Translations under genes and position numbers: made by a program | Assembly (NCBI GenBank): GCA_964481185.1 | Contig: CAYZSY010000010.1 | Span: 1-20,167 of the forward strand | Length of the DNA stretch: 20,167 bases | DNA from: JAOAJC01 sp964481185 | GTDB lineage: Archaea; Nanobdellota; Nanobdellia; Pacearchaeales; GW2011-AR1 | Direction: 5' to 3' | The notes under the pieces: generated by a model | Seen by the model: the letters and a program-made list of their open reading frames with translations, nothing else | Database searches by the model: none | Told to the model about the DNA's origin: nothing | Shown here: positions 1-6,769 of the stretch, piece by piece | How positions within the stretch are numbered: position 1 is the first letter of the stretch | Layout: each line of letters starts with the position of its first letter

Positions 1-25
1 TATTTAAATCTGTAAGATTTAAATA
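1..25 (+). repeat. Inverted repeat whose right arm is a TATA box
   Basis: A perfect inverted repeat: TATTTAAATC (1-10), five-base spacer, GATTTAAATA (16-25). The right arm contains TTTAAATA at 18-25, ending 21 nt before the ATG at 47, the spacing of a leaderless archaeal promoter for the KaiC-like gene. The left arm would give a mirrored TATA box for transcription leaving the window. TTTAAA is itself self-complementary, so part of the symmetry is cheap. Confidence 0.6.
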
Positions 26-46
26 GTGCTGTTCATTTTGTAGAAT

Positions 47-736
47 ATGGGTGGTGTAGAGAGGTGTCCCACAGGGATTTTAGGTTTTGACAAGCTCTGT
101 GAGGGGGGGTTTGTGCGCAACAGCGTTAATGCTGTTCTTGGCGGACCAGGCGCAGGCAAGACAACCTTCTTGCTTCAATTTCTCTGGAATGGACTAAGGT
201 ACAAAGAAAACGGGCTTTTTGTAAGTTTTGAGCCAGATGTGAGCGAGGTTATAGAAGATGCTGTTCTTCACGGCTGGGATTTTGCAAGAGCAGATGCAAA
301 CGGAACCTGCAAATTTATAAGATTCTCCACTAAGGCAAGCGTGGATGACTTGAAGGTGGAATTGATGAAAACCATTGCAAAAAATGATGTAAAAAGAGTG
401 TGTATGGACCCTGCAAGCCTTATCTCAATAAATACAGATGGAAAAGAGACAAGAGAGCTAATTTATGATTTAGTTTCTCTGCTTAAAAGATTAAGAGTTA
501 CAGTTCTACTCTCAAATGAGATACCAGATGGAGAACTTGAAGTTCCAGGAAAAGAAGATGCAAGAGATAATTATATCAGATTTCTGTCAGATTCATTTAT
601 TAGCCTTTACTCCTCCGGCCTCGGCGGAGTTACAGACAGAGCTCTAAGAATAGTTAAGATGAGGCGAACCAATCACGCAAGAGGCCCTGTTCCCTTCCAG
701 ATAACCAATTTCGGGGTAAATGTCGTGTCGAGGTAA
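47..736 (+). CDS. KaiC-like RecA-superfamily ATPase (single domain)
   Basis: A 229-residue single-domain KaiC/RadA-type P-loop ATPase. Walker A is GGPGAGKTT at residues 32-40. The hydrophobic strand ending in Asp (RVCMD, 117-121) is the Walker B candidate, and the C-terminal part (about 196-229, ending in a basic RALRIVKMRRTNHARG stretch) has the usual KaiC-family ending. Family members hydrolyse ATP and act in signalling or regulation. The catalytic segment reads SFEPDV (60-65), so only one of the two adjacent glutamates seen in canonical KaiC is present. It is probably a free-standing cytoplasmic regulator rather than a clock protein. It begins 21 nt after a TATA box and lies 42 bp before a V4R sensor gene on the same strand, which suggests a functional link. 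The exact role is unknown. Confidence 0.85.
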   Translation: MGGVERCPTGILGFDKLCEGGFVRNSVNAVLGGPGAGKTTFLLQFLWNGLRYKENGLFVSFEPDVSEVIEDAVLHGWDFARADANGTCKFIRFSTKASVDDLKVELMKTIAKNDVKRVCMDPASLISINTDGKETRELIYDLVSLLKRLRVTVLLSNEIPDGELEVPGKEDARDNYIRFLSDSFISLYSSGLGGVTDRALRIVKMRRTNHARGPVPFQITNFGVNVVSR

Positions 737-746
737 TCTTAAGGAA

Positions 747-758
747 AGATTTAAATCT
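747..758 (+). promoter_or_regulatory. Palindromic TATA box for the V4R gene
   Basis: AGATTTAAATCT is a perfect 12-bp palindrome ending 20 nt before the ATG at 779, consistent with a leaderless transcript. It shares GATTTAAAT with the promoter of the KaiC-like gene (16-25), so the two may be co-regulated. Confidence 0.55.
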
Positions 759-778
759 ATAATCGACGATAGTGATTT

Positions 779-1272
779 ATGATGTCGGCTTTTTTGAAGA
801 AACTCTTATTTGTTAGGCAGTTTGACCTCGCAGAAGGGAAGATAGAAATGCTTGGAAAAAGGGAGATAATGCTGCCATCTAATTTTATTTTTGCGATTCA
901 AGATGGTAACAAAAATACTTATGAGCTGATTAAAATGCTGACCTTTGAGAATATAAAAGAATGGGGCGACAAAATTGGAAGTTCTGAGGAAGGTTTAATT
1001 AAAAATATAAAGGACATATATGAGACCTTTGGACTTGGTCCTCTCGAGATCACTGATTTAAGGAACGAAAAAAAGGAAGCTATAATAGTAATAAGAGAAT
1101 CTGTAATAGCAAAAGAATATTCAAAAATAAAAAGATCATCGAAGGGCGCAAAATGTGAGATAATTNNNNNNNNNNTTATATTTTCGGCTCTGATGTCGAT
1201 GCTGTGGAAACAAAATGTTTATTTAGTGGTTCAGAGTATTGTATGTTTAACGTCGGTAAGGGGGTAAGATGA
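779..1272 (+). CDS. V4R-domain ligand-binding protein, interrupted by a scaffold gap
   Basis: Residues 1-129 precede the ten-N gap at 1166-1175. Read naively, the frame after the gap gives an unconvincing hydrophobic tail stopping at 1267. Another frame, from 1177, gives a 31-residue tail with VETKCLFSGSEYCMFNV and a TGA at 1270-1272. This C-x7-C-x-F pattern after an acidic turn is the signature end of V4R (4-vinyl reductase) domains, which bind small, often hydrophobic or aromatic, ligands as in XylR/DmpR-type sensors. The stop overlaps the next ATG (1269) as ATGA, supporting this frame. The true gap length should therefore leave remainder 2 when divided by 3, if there are no other errors. 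Little of the domain seems to be missing. It is likely the cytoplasmic sensory partner of neighbouring genes. Confidence 0.75.
1166..1175. other. Scaffold gap of ten N inside the V4R gene
   Basis: Exactly ten N, the same as the second gap at 9916, so the length is a placeholder. Protein homology across the gap works only after a frame change, which shows that ten is not the true length. Confidence 0.95.
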
Positions 1273-1724
1273 ATACAAAACATATTTTTGTCTCTGCGCT
1301 AGATATAAACGAACAGCTTCCGTTTGTAATTAAAAAAGGAAAGAATCTTCAGGAGAGCTTTAAAGAGCACGACTTAGCAAAAAAAGAGCTAGATAAATTT
1401 ATCAAAATACTAGAAAAGAACTTCAAAGAAGAGCTTTCTTACATTGGAATGGATGTAATAGGTGAGAAATCATACGAAAGATTCATGTTCAAGGGATCTG
1501 GTTTTCTCGAAGCAATGATTGAAGCACCGGTTGCACTGAATGCACACTTTCCAGATAAAAAAAGGGCAGTTAAATTCTGCGCCGCTTTGAAGAAAACACT
1601 CGAAAAAGTTCTCCCGAAAGGACCGTCGAAAGAGATGTTTATAGAGAGTATCCAGGTTCAGAGCGAACAGGACTTATCTCTTTCAGTAGAAAAATGGGAT
1701 ATTATGAGAGACATAAGGGAGTAG
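1269..1724 (+). CDS. Unknown 151-aa protein coupled to the V4R gene
   Basis: Not recognised. The start ATG overlaps the probable V4R stop as ATGA and is preceded by a purine-rich GGGGG (1260-1264), so translation is probably coupled to the V4R gene. The protein is soluble and has no membrane segment. Residues about 23-55 are charged and helical, followed by a short mixed beta segment (about 57-90) and a second basic helix (about 96-115). No catalytic motif is visible; Cys104 is its only cysteine. The coupling argues that it forms a complex or signalling pair with the V4R protein. Confidence 0.7.
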   Translation: MNTKHIFVSALDINEQLPFVIKKGKNLQESFKEHDLAKKELDKFIKILEKNFKEELSYIGMDVIGEKSYERFMFKGSGFLEAMIEAPVALNAHFPDKKRAVKFCAALKKTLEKVLPKGPSKEMFIESIQVQSEQDLSLSVEKWDIMRDIRE

Positions 1725-1760
1725 AATTGATGGGAAACATAAAAATAAAGAAGCGAAATG

Positions 1761-1803
1761 TTTATTTATCTAAAATTCAGTGTTTTCCTATAAGATTTGA
1801 GGT
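1761..1803 (+). promoter_or_regulatory. Promoter and Shine-Dalgarno site of the FIST gene
   Basis: A TATA-like TTTATTTA lies at 1761-1768 and a Shine-Dalgarno GAGGT at 1799-1803, eight bases before the ATG at 1812. This predicts a short leader with a ribosome binding site, unlike the leaderless arrangement of most genes here. Confidence 0.5.
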
Positions 1804-1811
1804 AAAAAGAG

Positions 1812-3116
1812 ATGAACGAGAAAGATTTGATAAGAGTTAGTCTTGGATTCTCAAAGGGAGGAGATTCTTATAATGCGGCAAAAGAGGCAGCAACCGCGGC
1901 ATTAACTGGGCTTAAAGGGAAATCTCCAACACTCTCTCTTGTTTTTTATGCTGGAGCAAAATATAATCCAGAACAAATAAATAAAGCTTTTATTGAGGTT
2001 CTAAATGGCTCAGAGTTTATTGGGGGATCTACTGATGCCATAATCTATAAAGATATGATATATTCAGAAGGGATTGTCGTAGCGTCTCTTCATTCGGATT
2101 ATCTTCATTTCGGTGTTGCTTCTGTTGATAATATCTCAAAAAATCCAAAGAAATTGGCTATGGAGACTATAGAGAAAGCAGTTCAAAAAATTCAGATTGA
2201 TAAATATATAGACTCTTATATGGCTTTTTCAAGAGTAAAAAAAGGAAATATTACTGAGCTTTTACGTGTTCCATCATTCTTTGTCTTTGCATTAACTAGA
2301 GGTTATCAACCTACGCGAATGGGAAATGAGGACCTTATTATCGACGGAATAGGGGAAAAAATAGGTTATTATATACCAATATTTGGAGGAAGTCTGGGGT
2401 CAGATATGGACAATGTTTTCAAAAATGTTCCTTACGAGATTATATCATTTCATTCTGGAAAGATAATGAAAGATGGTCTTATTACTGCGTTCGCATGTAC
2501 AGGTCTTTCTTATGCAAACTCATTGGCACATGGTGCACAACCAAAGAACAAATTAGGATATATATCAGAAGTAACAGAGGGCGGTTTTGTTGTCTCAAAA
2601 ATATCAGGCGAACCAATAATAGAATGGTATGCAAAACAATTGGGGATAGGTAAAAAAGAGTTCACAGAAAAATTGCTTTTTTATACCCAAAAATATCCTC
2701 TTGGATTTCCAGATGGATATGGAAATATTGTAATGCGTGCAGGCGGAGTTCCGCATCCGAAAGGATTAGCATATATTGCTCCCCTTCAGGAGAATACTCC
2801 AATTTATATAATGAGCTTAGAAGACAACAAAAGACTTTTACAAGCAAATAGGGAGATATTAGCAGACATAGAAAAACAAATGAATGAGAAAAGGCAGTCA
2901 GCATTTAGTTTCATTATCTCGTGTTCATCAAGAAGAAGAGTTCTAAATTCAATAAGCTCTAAAAAAGAACTTGTAGAATTAAGCAAGACATCAAAGGCAC
3001 CACTCTTTGGATTTTGTAGTTTTGGAGAGATAGGATCTAAACCGGCAAGAATGTGCCATTTCCATCACTTGTGTACAAATGTTTTTAATATATATGATAA
3101 ATTATTATCAAAGTAA
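1812..3116 (+). CDS. FIST-domain sensor protein
   Basis: A 434-residue protein with FIST_N and FIST_C architecture. The N-terminal half has the typical glycine-rich FIGGSTDAIIY segment at 69-79 and the IFGGSLGSDMD segment at 190-200. The C-terminal domain ends with the hallmark GFCSFGEIGS (400-409) followed by a histidine-rich CHFHHLCTN (415-423). FIST domains are sensory modules proposed to bind small ligands such as amino acids, usually upstream of kinases, cyclases or chemoreceptors. Here the protein stands alone with no output domain, so it presumably signals through a partner. It has its own promoter and Shine-Dalgarno site and lies 44 bp upstream of the acid-activating enzyme. A regulatory or substrate-delivery role for that pathway is an inference. 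Confidence 0.85.
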   Translation: MNEKDLIRVSLGFSKGGDSYNAAKEAATAALTGLKGKSPTLSLVFYAGAKYNPEQINKAFIEVLNGSEFIGGSTDAIIYKDMIYSEGIVVASLHSDYLHFGVASVDNISKNPKKLAMETIEKAVQKIQIDKYIDSYMAFSRVKKGNITELLRVPSFFVFALTRGYQPTRMGNEDLIIDGIGEKIGYYIPIFGGSLGSDMDNVFKNVPYEIISFHSGKIMKDGLITAFACTGLSYANSLAHGAQPKNKLGYISEVTEGGFVVSKISGEPIIEWYAKQLGIGKKEFTEKLLFYTQKYPLGFPDGYGNIVMRAGGVPHPKGLAYIAPLQENTPIYIMSLEDNKRLLQANREILADIEKQMNEKRQSAFSFIISCSSRRRVLNSISSKKELVELSKTSKAPLFGFCSFGEIGSKPARMCHFHHLCTNVFNIYDKLLSK

Positions 3117-3130
3117 ACATTCTCGATAAG

Positions 3131-3163
3131 TTTTAATAGTATAGTCACTGCATAGTAACTATG
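3131..3163 (+). promoter_or_regulatory. Promoter and start-site palindrome of the LuxE/PaaK-like gene
   Basis: TTTTAATA (3131-3138) ends 22 nt before the ATG at 3161, which predicts a leaderless mRNA. CATAGT-A-ACTATG (3151-3163) is a 13-base palindrome spanning the expected transcription start and the start codon, and ATAGT also repeats at 3136-3140 and 3141-3145. It is a plausible but untested operator. Confidence 0.45.
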
Positions 3164-4519
3164 AACAAATCGAGATTAGACTCTGGAGAAGAATTGAACG
3201 ATTTTCTTAGTAGTAGGGATCAATTTGATATAAACCCATTAAAAATGCCTGTCAGCCTGGCTGGTTCTTCTGCGTGGGACGAGATGGATATCGACAAAAG
3301 AAACAGAATCCTCGGTGGAATGCTAAGGAATACATTAAGAAGATCTATAAAAAAAGTCCCACTATATAGCCAAAGTCCGTTATGGGCAAATATAAATTTG
3401 GAGGACATTGTAGATATAAGAGATCTATCCGAGCTTCCTCCTATCTCAAAAGATAGTGTTCCAGGAACAGGTTCGCCAGAGCGCCCAGGTATTCGAGGAT
3501 TTAGAGAAAGAGTAATAGAAAATCCTGATGTGCTTATTCCTGAAAACATAAATGAAGTGATTGAGATGCAAGAATCAGCAAATCCAGACAATAAGCAGAT
3601 TTTAGATAAATATTGTGGGAGAAAGATACTAGAGTTTGGGTCGGGAGGAAGTCAAGGAAAATCAACAATTACAAAACTCTCTTATTTGACTGTTGAAACA
3701 GAATCCTGGGCTCTTGCAAGAGCGCTCCAGAAAAACGGATTCCGCCAGGGAATGTCAGTATCCTGTTTTTATAATGATACACATAAAGGAGGACTGCAAT
3801 TAGAAAGAGCCGCTGATATCTTAGATATGAAGTTTCATTCTAAAAGAAAGATTTTTACAGAACTTGCGAAAGATTCGACATTTGGTTCAGCAGTAATCAA
3901 TTTTCAGCAAGCACAGAGTGATGAACAGAGAAAAAAATATGAAGCGGATGTTAGAGAAGCAATAAGATATTACATTAAAAGCAATGGAATTGAAATAATA
4001 GAATCAGTACAACCGCCAAAAGAATTCTTGCATAATAATGCGAAAGGAAACGCTTTAGCATTCATGACTATTTATGAAGAAGACCCTGCAGCATTTAGAT
4101 CTGTTAAGCACGCATTTCTCACAGGATTTTCTGTTCCAAAAGAAACATATAATGTTTTAAGAGATGATGGAATAGCTGTTTCTACGACTTGGGGCTCGAC
4201 TGAAGCTATGGCTCTTGCAACATATCCAGAAAAAGCTGGGTGGAGTGATGTTAACAGGCTTATTGCGACTCCTTTTCCAACTGTTGGAGTCGTAGCATGG
4301 TACCAAGAGAGAGATTGTGCAAAGCCAATATTAAAAGAAGTCGATATAGGGTTAGAAGGTGTGCTCTATGTAACAGGCTTGCTTGGTGGGGGATCAACGT
4401 ATATAAATTACAGAATAGGAGATCGTGCGACGAAGACAGATATCGGATTTGAAGGAATAAATAGAAGCATGAGAATTGATATAGGGGGAAGCTGTGCAGC
4501 AGATGCACTCGGCATTTAA
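3161..4519 (+). CDS. LuxE/PaaK-like adenylate-forming acyl-activating enzyme
   Basis: A 452-residue member of the ANL-type acyl-activating family closest in layout to phenylacetate-CoA ligase and LuxE acyl-protein synthetase. Visible landmarks are a helical N-terminus with LRRSIKKVPLYSQ (59-71), SELPPISKD (90-98), the glycine-rich nucleotide loop SGGSQGKST (161-169), TTWGSTEA (342-349, the A5-type motif) and YRIGDRATKT (417-426, the A8-type motif). Only about 26 residues follow the A8 motif, so the usual C-terminal lid is nearly absent. Instead the chain ends GGSCAADALGI, with Cys445 eight residues from the end, like the acyl-accepting cysteine near the C-terminus of LuxE. It probably activates a carboxylic acid as acyl-AMP and may hold it as a thioester. 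The next gene, a reductase, starts two bases after its stop. The substrate is unknown. Confidence 0.75.
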   Translation: MNKSRLDSGEELNDFLSSRDQFDINPLKMPVSLAGSSAWDEMDIDKRNRILGGMLRNTLRRSIKKVPLYSQSPLWANINLEDIVDIRDLSELPPISKDSVPGTGSPERPGIRGFRERVIENPDVLIPENINEVIEMQESANPDNKQILDKYCGRKILEFGSGGSQGKSTITKLSYLTVETESWALARALQKNGFRQGMSVSCFYNDTHKGGLQLERAADILDMKFHSKRKIFTELAKDSTFGSAVINFQQAQSDEQRKKYEADVREAIRYYIKSNGIEIIESVQPPKEFLHNNAKGNALAFMTIYEEDPAAFRSVKHAFLTGFSVPKETYNVLRDDGIAVSTTWGSTEAMALATYPEKAGWSDVNRLIATPFPTVGVVAWYQERDCAKPILKEVDIGLEGVLYVTGLLGGGSTYINYRIGDRATKTDIGFEGINRSMRIDIGGSCAADALGI

Positions 4520-4521
4520 CT

Positions 4522-5826
4522 ATGAAAGTTGAGCATTATATAAATGGAGAGAAAACTGAATCAGACTGGTATTACAAAAGTAAAAGTCCTTTTAGCGGCA
4601 TAGAATATGAAGTAGAAGTTCCGTCTTTTCAAGAAAAGCACGAGAAGATGCTGTTAGACGCTCTTGAGAAAAAAAATACTCAGTCTTTAGACGAGAGAAT
4701 AAAAATTTTAGAAACTTTAAAATATTATAATCCAAAGAAAGAAGTCCTTGAAGCTGCATGCAAAATGACAGGCATACCAATCTCACTTATTAAAACAAGA
4801 ATCGAAGAGGGAAAAGAAATGGCCCTCCATCTTGCAGAATCAGGATTAAAAGAAGGAAGAAAGAGAACAGTTTTTGTTGGAATATCCCCAAATGATCCGC
4901 GAGAGATTTTCTATTTCTTATCCCATTTAGTTATTTCTGGAAATCCCTCCATCTTAAAATTAAGCAAAAGAGAACCAGTATTAAGTTTGGACGTTATAGA
5001 CTACATGGGCATGCACGGTCTCGCTCCAGGACTCATTAATGCAATACATGGAAATACTGCAGACAAAAAAGAGCAGGAGATATTTTCTAGAATCATTAAA
5101 TCTTTAGATACGCTTATCGTAATGGGAGATGCTTATATTAGAAATGATCAGATCTCTTTTTGTGCAGAACATTCACGAGGATTGGTACTAGATTCGTCTG
5201 CGGCAAGTCCACATTTAAAGAAGTCTATCGTAGCTCCAGGATCCTGTCTCGCTGAACATAACTATCTTGTAGTAGGAAGGGAAAATTACATACAAATTGT
5301 CAAGGAATTGGGAGAGATCTATGCAAGGCTACGTGGAGGAGATATTATGGATATTAAAACAACAAGAGGATTGATAGATGACGACGTCCTTAGCCAAGTG
5401 GCAGAGATTGTTAGTATGGGAAGAGCAAGCGATATAATTAAAGTATTATATCCAAGAGATACAGAAAAAAGAAAGATAGATAATAGATTTATGGAAGGAG
5501 GAGCCATTGTGGAGCATTATTCTGAGGATCCAGAAGTTGGTGTAAATCCAATGATGGACACAAAATTACCTTTATACTTAACAGGGGTTCGTTATGTACC
5601 AACAATAAAAGATGCACTGCGAGACCTATATGCTGCGCAGAGAAGCATTGGATTAAAAAACCACGGGGAGAAGAGCATGGCCTTAAGTATATATAAAAAC
5701 AAAAATTATCTAAAAACAGAAGAATTGGAGAACATTGCATACGATATTCATATAAATGAATCGCCTTCAGACGTGACAGGAATAGTTCATCAAGGAATAC
5801 GTCTAAACGACATTCTAACGCATTAA
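4522..5826 (+). CDS. Aldehyde-dehydrogenase-fold acyl reductase, LuxC-like
   Basis: A 434-residue ALDH-superfamily protein. The N-terminus has the ALDH-style YINGE...SPFSG opening (6-26). GNPSILKLSKREP (140-152) matches the cofactor-binding strand that reads GN-x-x-x-x-K-x-S in ALDH and LuxC. GSCLAEHNYLVV (240-251) carries the likely nucleophile Cys242, and LPLYLTGVRYVPTIKDAL (349-366) is the usual late ALDH segment. It is shorter than standard ALDHs (about 480-500) and near LuxC length. With the acyl-activating enzyme two bases upstream it likely reduces an activated acyl group to an aldehyde with NAD(P)H, as LuxC does with LuxE. The reverse, aldehyde oxidation, cannot be excluded. No LuxD-like thioesterase or LuxAB luciferase is present, so bioluminescence is not implied. 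Confidence 0.75.
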   Translation: MKVEHYINGEKTESDWYYKSKSPFSGIEYEVEVPSFQEKHEKMLLDALEKKNTQSLDERIKILETLKYYNPKKEVLEAACKMTGIPISLIKTRIEEGKEMALHLAESGLKEGRKRTVFVGISPNDPREIFYFLSHLVISGNPSILKLSKREPVLSLDVIDYMGMHGLAPGLINAIHGNTADKKEQEIFSRIIKSLDTLIVMGDAYIRNDQISFCAEHSRGLVLDSSAASPHLKKSIVAPGSCLAEHNYLVVGRENYIQIVKELGEIYARLRGGDIMDIKTTRGLIDDDVLSQVAEIVSMGRASDIIKVLYPRDTEKRKIDNRFMEGGAIVEHYSEDPEVGVNPMMDTKLPLYLTGVRYVPTIKDALRDLYAAQRSIGLKNHGEKSMALSIYKNKNYLKTEELENIAYDIHINESPSDVTGIVHQGIRLNDILTH

Positions 5827-5827
5827 G

Positions 5828-5835
5828 TTTAAAAA
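5828..5835 (+). promoter_or_regulatory. TATA box (TTTAAAAA) of the 101-aa gene
   Basis: TTTAAAAA directly follows the reductase stop codon and ends 22 nt before the ATG at 5858. This makes the small gene a separate leaderless transcription unit even though the intergenic space is only 31 bp. Confidence 0.5.
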
Positions 5836-5857
5836 CCACTCTTGCCGACTTTGAATT

Positions 5858-6163
5858 ATGGAAACTGAAGGAACAATAGAAGGGACAGAAAGATTGATGG
5901 GCTGGAGCGGAGATTTTTATGTGAGAATTAATGGTAACAATTATTATAAAAGATTGCATAATGGGAATAATACTGAACTATTTGATATGGCAAGAGAGAA
6001 TATAGGAAGAAAAGTTAGTTTAGAATTTGAGGAGGTATCAACTAAACCTTCTGATTGGTTTCTTGACAGATTCCTGCTTGCAAGTTTTAACATACCTAGA
6101 AATTATAGAGAAATCTGCAGAATATCCCAAGACATTCCTTTGCACGATGCGCGAAAGTCGTAA
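5858..6163 (+). CDS. Unknown small 101-aa protein
   Basis: Not recognised. The first 60 residues alternate as short beta strands (TIEGTERL, DFYVRING, KVSLEFEEV), which could be a small barrel such as an OB or SH3-like fold; this is a guess from the pattern alone. The C-terminal 40 residues are basic and probably helical. There is no signal peptide or membrane segment. It has its own leaderless-type promoter, so it need not belong to the reductase operon. Confidence 0.6.
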   Translation: METEGTIEGTERLMGWSGDFYVRINGNNYYKRLHNGNNTELFDMARENIGRKVSLEFEEVSTKPSDWFLDRFLLASFNIPRNYREICRISQDIPLHDARKS

Positions 6164-6220
6164 TTGGTCATATATCTTTATAACAATAATGATTATTAAC
6201 TGAAGATTTTATAATTTTTG

Positions 6221-6718
6221 ATGAGATTTTTATCAGGTAATGAGAAAGAAGACTCTTTAAATTGGTTTGAAAAAGCGATAGAAGAAGCAAAGAAATCTGG
6301 ATGTAAGAAAGCGAAAAGCGGAGCACTAATCATTAAAGGTTTGTCAATTTTTGGTGAAGGACACAGTTCCCCGCCAGGATATTTAGAATCGCAAAGAAGA
6401 TGTTTTGAAGATAAATCAAAATTGCATCTAAAAATCACCGATAAGACATGTTGCATTCATGCAGAAGATAGAGCTGTAAATGATGTCTTGACTAAATTAG
6501 GAATAAATTACAAACAAATACTGAAGGGCTCAAGAATTTATTACATTAGGCTTGATTTAAAAGATAACCCTATCAGGGCAGGACAGCCCTACTGCACCTC
6601 TTGCAGCAAAAGAGTGCTGGATGTTGGAATTTCAGAATGGGCTCTCTGGCATGATGAAGGGATTGCAGTTTATACAGCAGAAGAGTACAACCTTATTTCA
6701 TATCAATTCAAGGGATAG
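6221..6718 (+). CDS. Cytidine/dCMP-deaminase-fold protein
   Basis: A 165-residue protein with the complete zinc site of the cytidine-deaminase fold: HAE at 80-82 (His80 ligand, Glu82 proton shuttle) and PYCTSC at 123-128 with Cys125 and Cys128. A glycine/proline segment EGHSSPPG (46-53) lies before the active site. The order and spacing suit dCMP or nucleotide-type deaminases or a tRNA/base deaminase; the substrate cannot be settled from sequence alone. Extra cysteines at 77-78 sit just before the HAE motif. I chose the ATG at 6221 over an in-frame TTG one codon upstream. It lies 51 bp before EF-2 on the same strand but each has its own TATA-like sequence. Confidence 0.8.
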   Translation: MRFLSGNEKEDSLNWFEKAIEEAKKSGCKKAKSGALIIKGLSIFGEGHSSPPGYLESQRRCFEDKSKLHLKITDKTCCIHAEDRAVNDVLTKLGINYKQILKGSRIYYIRLDLKDNPIRAGQPYCTSCSKRVLDVGISEWALWHDEGIAVYTAEEYNLISYQFKG

Positions 6719-6732
6719 TATTTTTAACAAGG

Positions 6733-6740
6733 TTTAAAAA
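6733..6740 (+). promoter_or_regulatory. TATA box (TTTAAAAA) of EF-2
   Basis: TTTAAAAA ends 29 nt before the EF-2 ATG at 6770, which predicts only a very short untranslated leader. Confidence 0.5.
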
Positions 6741-6769
6741 CCAAATTTTGTAGGATTAAATATAATAAA

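Noticed and set aside
1177..1267. Hydrophobic tail of the V4R gene in the unshifted frame
   Set aside because: It results from the arbitrary ten-N placeholder; the other frame gives the family signature and the coupled stop.
1730..1840. 36-codon ORF starting before the FIST gene
   Set aside because: It overlaps the FIST start out of frame and crosses its promoter and Shine-Dalgarno site.
3161..5826. True bacterial-style lux bioluminescence operon
   Set aside because: No luciferase, thioesterase or flavin reductase gene is present; similarity to LuxE and LuxC concerns the acid-reducing step only.
5489..5959. 156-aa minus-strand ORF over the end of the reductase gene
   Set aside because: It overlaps two better-supported plus-strand genes, is Ser/Leu/His-rich as expected for an antisense shadow, and has no promoter or recognisable motif.
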